Part shown: piece after piece, positions 21,001 through 25,533 of the stretch
Numbering within the stretch: position 1 is the stretch's first letter
Layout: each line of letters opens with the position of its first letter
Assembly (NCBI GenBank): GCA_964534335.1
Contig: CAZHPS010000030.1
Coordinates: forward strand, 1 to 25,533
From: JAABRU01 sp964534335
GTDB taxonomy: Bacteria > Desulfobacterota > Desulfobacteria > Desulfobacterales > Desulfococcaceae
Direction: 5' to 3'
Length of the DNA: 25,533 nt
Notes under the pieces: model-generated
What the model was told of the DNA's origin: nothing
Seen by the model: the letters and a program-made list of their open reading frames with translations, nothing else
The model's database searches: none
Translations under genes and position numbers: made by a program

Positions 21001-22236
21001 TGTCACGGTTAACTGACCACCAGCCCCGCCGTTCCTGATAAAAGAAAAACGATCAATCGCAGGAATTATGCCTGCGTTCAAACCACTGCCTATTTCATCA
21101 TAAGTTAAGGTAATGGTTGAACCCGCACCGACCGCTGAACGAAAAACCGGAACTGTGGTATCCAATGCTGTGGTATCCTGAACTTTATCAGCGGCATTAT
21201 CGGCTACTGCGGCATGAGTTATCGTTGCCGCAGTAGTGGCATTATTAATGGAACCGCCATCAATTGCCAGACTGTTAGCTACCACAGCAATACCATCCGC
21301 ATCAACATCACCGGCAACGATGGTATAGCTGAATACTAAATTAGCTGTTCCGCTGCCACTGGTATATTTTGCTGTTCTGATATTTCCGCCTATATTTAAT
21401 TCCAGTGACGGCGTTCCGGTCACTGTTTCAGCACCTGTAAAAACAACGGTTGCCTGTACTACTTCGCCTATTGTATAGCCTGTTGCAACTGCCGGAGTAG
21501 AGGTAATAGAGATAGAACTGATATTTGTGGCTGCAAGAATACTCTGATAATCTGAGACTGCTAACGCTGCAGTTTCAATCTGACCCGTTGCCATTTCCAG
21601 CACCCAGTCTCCACCCAATCCGTGATACCCCGTAAGGTTACTGGATGCAGCCACGTCAGCTTTGGTGATTATGCCGAGTTTTTCAACAAAGGAAATACCG
21701 TTCTCTCCGGCCCCCACGTTACAGCCATACAGAAGAATATCCGCATCTTTGTTTAAGGACAACCGCCATGAACTTATTTGACGTGAGACAGTATCCTGGG
21801 CAAGCATTTCTCCGGAAATATCACCGCCCGCGATTTTCAGCCTGCCTTTGCTTCCGTGAGAAACAATATGGACAGCGTCTACCTTATTATACTGTCTCAG
21901 CGTTTCAGAAATCTGCGCAAGCCCGTCTTTTTCCGCATTCAGCAGAAAAACCTTTGTGTTCACGCCATCTGAACACCTGCCTCCAAATGCCTCTGCCAGA
22001 CTCTCCCGGTCTTTCACAGCAGAATCCACAAAAACCAGTTCTGTCCGCTGGATAGAGTTCTGATATGCTCCTGAACAGGAATCAGCAAACCCCTCCGGAA
22101 CCTGACCGGCCAGAAGGACAGCGAGTACTGAGAAAATAACAACAAAAAACCGCAGCATCATGGCGGCAGAATTTTGCAATTTGCAGGAAGAAATGCAAAA
22201 ATTTCCATTTTTCTGTGAACTGTTTCCGTGTTTCAT
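6092..22236 (-). CDS. Giant multi-domain surface adhesin (DUF4347, cadherin-like, DUF11, SdrD_B), interrupted by two assembly gaps
   Basis: ATG at 22236 follows a perfect AAGGAG site at 7-nt spacing. The N-terminus has a long signal peptide (hydrophobic core about 27-43, cleavage near GFA at 51). Order of parts: DUF4347; a long Ig-like segment; 112-residue cadherin-like repeats; four ~98-residue Ig-like repeats; ten or more DUF11 modules; five cadherin-like modules; ten SdrD_B modules; mixed DUF11-like modules with one distinct domain; a final SdrD_B; and a Ser-Glu tail. Many DxDxDG loops suggest calcium stiffening. Two 100-N runs interrupt it. At 16184-16283 the placeholder length shifts the frame, so a naive reading gives two ORFs; merging the identical 55-bp ends restores one frame. 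With the smallest fit at both gaps the gene is 16,116 bp, 5,371 residues. No LPXTG, RTX repeats or C-terminal membrane anchor are visible. Likely an exported attachment fibre; the export route is unknown. Confidence 0.88.
6123..6161 (-). repeat. Hexanucleotide Ser-Glu repeat at the adhesin C-terminus
   Basis: Six-base units (GATTCA and near variants on the plus strand) encode alternating Ser and Glu (SESASESESESES), followed by QYIWPLKPF and the stop at 6092. It is placed like the Ser-Asp stalk of staphylococcal Sdr proteins but is very short and lacks a sorting signal. Such tracts are prone to slippage; a change not divisible by three would alter the last nine residues. Confidence 0.7.
7785..8140 (-). 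other. Distinct domain with LSNW and paired cysteines in the adhesin C-terminal part
   Basis: About 115 residues between DUF11-like modules, with GTEYHEDGNSTWRYFVEE, DLSNWILELPSC, DPNTGLSGLKW and a closing AGPAC. It resembles domains I recall from other bacterial surface and exosporium-type proteins (LSHW...C...GPxC pattern), but I cannot name it with confidence. The two cysteines at its start and end may pair. Confidence 0.5.
8717..11629 (-). repeat. Ten tandem SdrD_B modules in the adhesin
   Basis: Ten units average about 97 residues (291 bp). Each starts like SISGTVFNDVNGDGV, continues with GIPGVTVELLD, GSYSFTDIPAGAYIVRETDP and STT.NTVPVNL, and ends in ASFGDQ. The Asp/Asn positions in the NGDG loop are those used for calcium binding in SdrD-type B domains. 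Copies are similar but not identical, with variation concentrated in the first two and the last. Confidence 0.92.
11630..13085 (-). repeat. Five cadherin-like (Big_9 type) modules in the adhesin
   Basis: Five units of about 97 residues with the pattern AVDDSTVTQPGTPVTIPVL.NND.DPDGDPLT, HGTV, NPDGTVTYTPDPGFTGTDTFTY, then CDPGGNCDTA or similar. This is typical of cadherin-like bacterial Ig modules with calcium-binding DPDGD turns. The third unit is atypical (QENGPAVTGNVLGNDYPGN) and longer. They sit between the DUF11 and SdrD_B arrays. Confidence 0.85.
15571..17217 (-). repeat. 613-bp apparently identical direct repeat within the DUF11 array
   Basis: 15571-16183 and 16605-17217 look identical base for base over 613 bp by eye, while the segments on the other side (15305-15570 versus 16339-16604) differ at many positions. 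The sharp change from identity to divergence inside a module points to recent duplication or gene conversion, or to an assembly copy. Confidence 0.8.
16184..16283. other. Assembly gap (100 N) within the DUF11 repeats
   Basis: The 55 bases before the gap (16129-16183) are identical to the 55 after it (16284-16338), and the same segment recurs at 17163-17217. Removing the N run and one 55-bp copy gives a repeat period of exactly 879 bp, matching the neighbouring unit. The two sides may therefore simply overlap, or hide whole extra 879-bp units. As deposited, the placeholder length shifts the frame and creates a false TGA at 16180-16182. Confidence 0.9.
17641..18807 (-). repeat. Four tandem ~98-residue Ig-like repeats in the adhesin
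   Basis: Four successive units start with the pattern IDAVNDTG, continue with NVLANDSLNGTSPVNLADVN, and end with YQICDKLN followed by a second Cys and DTATVTV. They differ at scattered positions, and the fourth is slightly shorter (about 94 residues). Each carries two cysteines about 8-9 residues apart, which could form one disulfide per module. Confidence 0.85.
18808..19353 (-). repeat. 336-bp tandem cadherin-like repeat, collapsed at an assembly gap
   Basis: A 112-residue unit beginning NNPPVAVDMTNAATLSVA starts at 19353 and again at 19017, giving a 336-bp period with no differences seen in the parts present. The second copy runs into the N gap. What follows the gap (DNNGASDATPATATVPIG) is the end of another copy. 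At least two copies exist and more may be hidden. G+C is high here: 41 of 60 at 19201-19260 by hand count. Confidence 0.85.
18863..18962. other. Assembly gap (100 N) within the 336-bp repeat
   Basis: Exactly 100 N. The 55 bases left of the gap (18808-18862) recur at 19018-19072, and the 55 bases right of it (18963-19017) recur at 19299-19353. This is the pattern of contigs ending in repeated k-mers. If one repeat unit bridges it, the true missing length is 226 bp, or 226 plus multiples of 336. Because 226 and 100 are equal modulo 3, the frame stays open across the placeholder. Confidence 0.9.
19354..21531 (-). other. Adhesin Ig/SWM-like segment of AT-rich composition
   Basis: Residues about 236-961 hold several beta-sandwich-like segments. 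One has TPSLELNIGG and TANLVFSYTIVAGD, one resembles bacterial Ig/SWM repeats (VPVFRSAVGAGSTITLTYDE), and one has DTTAPTLTSIERLNP with VTFSEAVTNVDTTDFQITG. The middle (about 500-720) is not recognised. Base use is clearly more AT-rich than in the rest of the gene: by hand count 20521-20580 has 19 of 60 G+C. Confidence 0.6.
21532..22047 (-). other. DUF4347 domain at the adhesin head
   Basis: Residues about 64-235. The pattern ELVFVDSAVKD, HIVSHGSKGRLKIAG, ADILLYGCNVG and GYHGLGGDWVLE is characteristic of DUF4347, often the first domain of very large surface proteins. His127 in the SHG motif and Cys172 in YGCNVG are both present and spaced like the His-Gly and Cys pair of caspase-like (clan CD) peptidases. 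Whether the domain is catalytic is an inference. Confidence 0.85.
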
Positions 22237-22292
22237 ATGTTTTCTCCTTATAAAAAAAGTAAATATTTAACAATTTTGGTTATATGAATTAA

Positions 22293-22312
22293 TATGCCGG
22301 AATTTCAGCATA
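22293..22312. promoter_or_regulatory. Imperfect 20-bp palindrome upstream of the adhesin
   Basis: TATGCCGGAATTTCAGCATA matches its own reverse complement at 16 of 20 positions and lies about 57-76 nt before the adhesin start, flanked by TTATATG and CATATAA. The position suits an operator or a leader hairpin. I could not identify a convincing -35/-10 pair here. Confidence 0.3.
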
Positions 22313-22537
22313 TAATAAAAAATGAATCCATGAATAAATCCTTACAGACTGAAATTGATGAAAATTGCCATCATCCTGTCCGAAGTTTGCAGAGATTTGT
22401 ATGCAGCCATAAGGATATGAATGAAAAAAAACAGATATTTTCTGCATATACTTTTAAAATTCGCACAATACCGCAGCATCATAATTTGGACAGGATAAAA
22501 CCGGAAAATGCAAAAATCTGCATCTGATTTCTGCATT

Positions 22538-22557
22538 TTTTTGCAGATCTGCAAAAA
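22538..22557. repeat. Perfect 20-bp TTTTTGCAGATCTGCAAAAA palindrome
   Basis: The 20 bases equal their reverse complement exactly. A related TGCAAAAATCTGCA sequence lies just left of it (22509-22522). It is in the intergenic region between the adhesin and the SPFH gene, and its half-site is the same TGCAAAAA motif found in the nuoM leader. Confidence 0.55.
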
Positions 22558-22715
22558 GTGGCATCCCATTTTCTGCTTTTCCGCAGCCTGTCCCATCATA
22601 GGATACAAAATATCTATCCATATGATTTTTCTGTTTTAAACAGACAGTGACATCAAAAAAATGAATGCGTTAAATCTGACTGGACTGAAACCGGTTATTT
22701 TATCTTTAAGGTAAA

Positions 22716-22745
22716 TTCTGCAAAAACCGTTCCTTTTTTGCAGAA
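22716..22745. repeat. 11-bp inverted repeat TTCTGCAAAAA / TTTTTGCAGAA
   Basis: Arms at 22716-22726 and 22735-22745 are perfectly complementary around an 8-nt loop. This is a third member of the TGCAAAAA hairpin group. It could act as a terminator or insulator between the divergent adhesin and SPFH units. Confidence 0.5.
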
Positions 22746-22797
22746 AATATTTTTACAGGATGGGTATAAGAGAATAAAAGCTACAACCAATTAAATA

Positions 22798-23007
22798 ATG
22801 TTAAATTGTAACATGTTTATTTTCGATGATCAAGAGGAAAAATTCCTGTTTTATAATAATGGCCCTTTCAGAGTTTTCGGGATCCACGGGAGCCATAATT
22901 ATAGTATTTCCCTCAACTTTTGTCCTCTGTGCAAAAAACCGCTCCGCTTAATTTTTGCAATCCTTCACCCGGTTTGCAGAGGACAGAAGTTGTTAAAAGA
23001 ACTATAA
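22798..23007 (+). CDS. Small hypothetical protein with a CxxC motif (doubtful)
   Basis: A 69-codon frame from ATG 22798. The stretch HGSHNYSISLNFCPLCKKPL resembles the end of many small bacterial proteins that finish in a CPxCGxxL knuckle, which is the only reason to list it. No good ribosome site precedes it, only one CxxC pair is present, and an imperfect inverted repeat (22921-22935 with 22973-22985) covers its 3' part. It may be a decayed remnant or chance. The rest of 22237-23414 is AT-rich, with hairpins and no other convincing gene. Confidence 0.25.
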   Translation: MLNCNMFIFDDQEEKFLFYNNGPFRVFGIHGSHNYSISLNFCPLCKKPLRLIFAILHPVCRGQKLLKEL

Positions 23008-23298
23008 AACCCAAGTTGCCAGTTATAAAGCGGAACTGAACATGTATGCGGGATAAAGAGAAGTATAGTTTTTAAGATAAAGACTGGTGCCTGAAAACCA
23101 TCAGGGTTTTTCGGACAAACATTTTCTGAAAATCTGCAGAATCAATAGTGAATCGGTATAACTGGCATAGATATAAACAAAATCTCGGCTGGAAAAATGA
23201 AAACAGACAGAGGAAGGTTTTTTTTGTTTGCCATTTTTTCTGAAAAAGTATATCAAATCTGAAAGTCGGAGACAGATGGGAAAAAAATATGTCTTCAT

Positions 23299-23326
23299 AT
23301 TGACTTTTCCTCCTGCCATGTTTTAA
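23299..23326 (+). promoter_or_regulatory. Possible promoter for the SPFH gene
   Basis: TTGACT (23299-23304) is followed after 16 nt by TTTAAA (23321-23326), giving a good -35 and a weak -10, about 90 nt before the start codon. Suggestive only. Confidence 0.35.
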
Positions 23327-23414
23327 AATTGCAGAAAATTCAGCATCGGCTATGGCTGTTTCCCCTTTTTCCGTAAAGATGCAAATATATCTGCAAATCA
23401 TTAAGGGAGATCCC

Positions 23415-24542
23415 ATGAACACAGACAATCTGATCTTTTTGGAAAATATTGAATGGTTTGATGAAAGCGGCAGGGAACTGCTGCACCGCATTCCGGGAAA
23501 AGGTTCTGCGGAAATCAAATACGGCGCGCAGCTTACCATACGGGAAAGTCAGGCCGGAATCTTTTTTTATCAGGGAAAGGCTGTGGGCGCATTCGGGCCG
23601 GGACGCCATACCCTGAAAACTGCCAATATTCCGCTGCTGACCAAGATTGCAAGCCTGCCCTGGGCAATGAAAAGCCCGCTGCGGGCCGAGGTGTATTTTG
23701 TCAATCTCAAGATTTTCACCAACCTGAAATGGGGAACCCGTGATCCGGTGGCCTTCCGTGATGCGGAACTCGGTCTCATCCGGCTCCGGGCCTTTGGAGT
23801 TTTCAATCTCCGGGTGATTCAGCCTGTGCTGTTCATCAACAGCCTGGCCGGAACCCAGGGCATTTACACCACAGAAGAGATTGAGGAATATCTTAACCGG
23901 GTCATTGTGTCCCGCTTCAATGATTATATGGGAGAAAACCTTGACTCCCTTTTCCGTCTTCCGGCAAAATATGATGAACTCTCCCAGGGGCTTGTCAAAC
24001 GGGTGCAGGAGGATTTCAGCCGTTTCGGACTGGGGCTGACTGATCTTTATATCAATGCAATCACGCCCCCGCCGGAAGTGCAGCAGGCCATTGATGACCG
24101 GAGCCGCATGGGTTTGTTTCCGGATATGAACAAACTCATGCAGATGAAGGCAGCAATGGCAATGGAAAAGGCCGCATCCGGTGAATCAGCCATGGGAACC
24201 GGGCTTGGGCTTGTGCTTCCGGCCATGTTTGCCCAGTATTTTTCCCCCAAAAATACGGAAAACGCTGCTCCGGACACAGTGAACGGGAAAATTTCTCCCT
24301 CCTGCCCTGAATGTCAGAATCCGGTTCAGACTGATGCCAAATTCTGCCACCAGTGCGGTCATCAGATCATCATCTTCCGGCAATGTGCCAAATGCGGAAA
24401 AAACCTGACTCCGGGAGCAAAATTCTGTTCCCGGTGCGGACAGTCAGCAGAAGAAAAACCCCAGCCCGGGAACTGCGGCAAATGCGGCAGTGAAAATCTG
24501 GCAGATTCTGTGTTCTGCAATCAGTGCGGTGAGCGGCTTTAA
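23415..24542 (+). CDS. SPFH/Band-7 domain protein with three C-terminal zinc ribbons (YdjI-like)
   Basis: 375 residues from ATG 23415, chosen because AAGGGAG lies 5 nt upstream; an earlier in-frame start would add 21 residues with no ribosome site. Residues about 30-260 form an SPFH/Band-7 domain of the YdjI or 'virion core protein' type (AEIKYGAQLTIRESQAGIFF, FGPGRHTL, RLRAFGVFNLRV, GLGLTDLYINAITPPPEVQQAI). A Gly/Met/Ala-rich linker follows, then three four-Cys zinc ribbons: CPECQ...CHQCG, CAKCG...CSRCG and CGKCG...CNQCG. There is no transmembrane segment, so it is probably a cytoplasmic oligomer recruited to the membrane. In Bacillus subtilis the relative YdjI helps link phage-shock protein PspA to the membrane; no pspA is seen here. 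The next gene overlaps its end by 14 nt, implying a shared operon. Confidence 0.88.
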   Translation: MNTDNLIFLENIEWFDESGRELLHRIPGKGSAEIKYGAQLTIRESQAGIFFYQGKAVGAFGPGRHTLKTANIPLLTKIASLPWAMKSPLRAEVYFVNLKIFTNLKWGTRDPVAFRDAELGLIRLRAFGVFNLRVIQPVLFINSLAGTQGIYTTEEIEEYLNRVIVSRFNDYMGENLDSLFRLPAKYDELSQGLVKRVQEDFSRFGLGLTDLYINAITPPPEVQQAIDDRSRMGLFPDMNKLMQMKAAMAMEKAASGESAMGTGLGLVLPAMFAQYFSPKNTENAAPDTVNGKISPSCPECQNPVQTDAKFCHQCGHQIIIFRQCAKCGKNLTPGAKFCSRCGQSAEEKPQPGNCGKCGSENLADSVFCNQCGERL

Positions 24543-25533
24543 TCTCTGCATAGACTTTCAATGTCCCCAGTGCGGTGCGCCCGCCCAACTGGAAGAAACC
24601 GGACGTGTGTTTGCCTGCGGATTCTGCCGTGTGAAATCCTGCCTGATTGCAAAGGATTTTTTCCGCTGTGTGATTCCCCATTCCGCGCCTGATGGCACGG
24701 AACTGATCCATGTTCCCTACTGGCGTCTCAAGGGAACCCTTTTTTCCTGTGCTGCCGGAGGAATACACAAACGATTTATGGACATCAGCCATCCTGCGGT
24801 TTCTCTTCCCGGTTTTCCCGGAACGCTGGGACTGCGGACACAGACCATGAAACTGGAATTCCGCAAACCGGACATGCCCGGATATTTTCTGCGCCATACA
24901 GTTTCCCCGGAAAAAATCATGCAGATATTTACGGCACGTTTCAATGCAGGACTTTCCTCCCCTGCCCTTTGTCAGGATTTTGTGGGGGAAAACCTGAGCC
25001 TGATTTACGCGCCCTTTTATGCACAGGACGGTCAACTTTGGGATGCTGTGCTGCATCATCCGGTTTCTGCTGATCTTCCCCAAGGATTTGCACCTGCGGC
25101 ATTGGGAGAAAAGGCTGCAAAATGGCGGATGCGTTTTGTTCCATCTCTTTGCCCCGCGTGCGGATGGGATCTGCATACCGAGCCCGATGCAATGGTTCTT
25201 TTCTGCCGCAACTGTGAAACAGCTTGGCAGTCCGGTCAGGATCGGCTGGTTCCTGTCACTTTCGGCCTGTTTCCGGACAAAGATCCGGAAAACAGGGTGT
25301 GGTTTCCCTTCTGGCGCATACAGGCTGATGTGTCCGGCATTTCCCTGCAGTCCTATGCAGATCTGATCCGGGCTGCCAATCTCATAAAAGTGGCGCGGGA
25401 GGAAGATAAACAGAGCGGATTTTATTTCTGGACTCCGGCCTTTAAGGTGCAGCCCCGTTTTTTTCTGAACCTGTGCAGGCAGATGACCCTTTCCCAGCCA
25501 CGTGAAAAACCGGTGCGGAAACTTCCTCCGGGC
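24529..25533 (+). CDS. Zinc-ribbon protein of unknown function (partial, runs off right edge)
   Basis: An open frame of 335 codons with no stop before the window end. Its first zinc site, CPQCGAPAQLEETGRVFACGFC, comes about 15 residues in. A second, CPACGWDLHTEPDAMVLFCRNC, lies near residue 210. Between them is a soluble-looking region with HVPYWRLKGTLFSC and ISHPAVSLPGFPG, and a later FPFWRI segment that echoes the first, suggesting an internal duplication. No hydrophobic helix is obvious. The likeliest start is GTG 24529, overlapping the SPFH gene by 14 nt; GTG 24490 is an alternative and neither has a clear ribosome site. The overlap implies co-translation with the SPFH protein. It may play the part that zinc-ribbon YdjG plays beside YdjI, but that is inference. 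Confidence 0.7.
   Translation, partial: MSGFNLCIDFQCPQCGAPAQLEETGRVFACGFCRVKSCLIAKDFFRCVIPHSAPDGTELIHVPYWRLKGTLFSCAAGGIHKRFMDISHPAVSLPGFPGTLGLRTQTMKLEFRKPDMPGYFLRHTVSPEKIMQIFTARFNAGLSSPALCQDFVGENLSLIYAPFYAQDGQLWDAVLHHPVSADLPQGFAPAALGEKAAKWRMRFVPSLCPACGWDLHTEPDAMVLFCRNCETAWQSGQDRLVPVTFGLFPDKDPENRVWFPFWRIQADVSGISLQSYADLIRAANLIKVAREEDKQSGFYFWTPAFKVQPRFFLNLCRQMTLSQPREKPVRKLPPG

Noticed and set aside
22294..22527. 77-codon plus-strand frame upstream of the adhesin
   Set aside because: No ribosome site, no motif, AT-rich chance composition, and it covers the likely adhesin regulatory region.
24370..25176. 268-codon minus-strand frame at the right end
   Set aside because: It lies opposite the SPFH and zinc-ribbon genes, whose Cys motifs and overlap clearly favour the plus strand.

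Overview
The window comes from a Gram-negative bacterium. It carries respiratory complex I membrane subunits, an outer-membrane beta-barrel protein, a LysM peptidoglycan-binding protein and a giant multi-domain surface adhesin. The adhesin style (DUF4347 head with DUF11, cadherin-like and SdrD_B repeats) and the dispersed palindromic repeats recall Desulfobacterota such as the Desulfobacterales. That placement is an inference from memory; there is no rRNA or other marker here. The sequence is a draft scaffold with two runs of exactly 100 N, both inside the giant repeat gene.

Layout. (1) 1-2959, minus strand: a nuoM-nuoN unit with a 4-nt overlap and its own sigma-70-like promoter. nuoN runs off the left edge and no nuoL lies directly upstream. 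(2) 3037-3076: a 16-bp perfect hairpin. (3) 3109-5776, minus strand: a tightly coupled pair encoding a LysM-FecR-VWA periplasmic protein and a beta-barrel outer-membrane protein. (4) 5777-6091: a gap full of palindromic and direct repeats. (5) 6092-22236, minus strand: one giant adhesin gene. A naive reading splits it in two because of an N gap. Repeat arithmetic shows it is one frame, with a minimum reconstructed product of about 5,371 residues. (6) 22237-23414: a 1.2-kb, largely non-coding, hairpin-rich region. (7) 23415-25533, plus strand: an SPFH/Band-7 protein with three zinc ribbons, overlapped by a second zinc-ribbon protein that runs off the right edge.

How the parts may work together. 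The adhesin has a signal peptide, a DUF4347 head with a conspicuous His/Cys pair, then Ig/cadherin-like modules, alternating DUF11 modules with DxDxDG loops, ten SdrD_B modules and a short Ser-Glu tail. It is probably an exported fibre for attachment or cell-cell contact. The downstream LysM-FecR-VWA and beta-barrel genes lie on the same strand and are cell-envelope proteins, so a role in anchoring or display is plausible but unproven. The SPFH and zinc-ribbon genes look like a separate membrane-associated unit, and nuoMN is a separate energy-metabolism unit.

The most notable points are the adhesin architecture, the gap arithmetic (55-bp shared ends with 879-bp and 336-bp repeat periods), and a NuoM that lacks the canonical TM7 lysine and has Asp in place of the TM5 glutamate.
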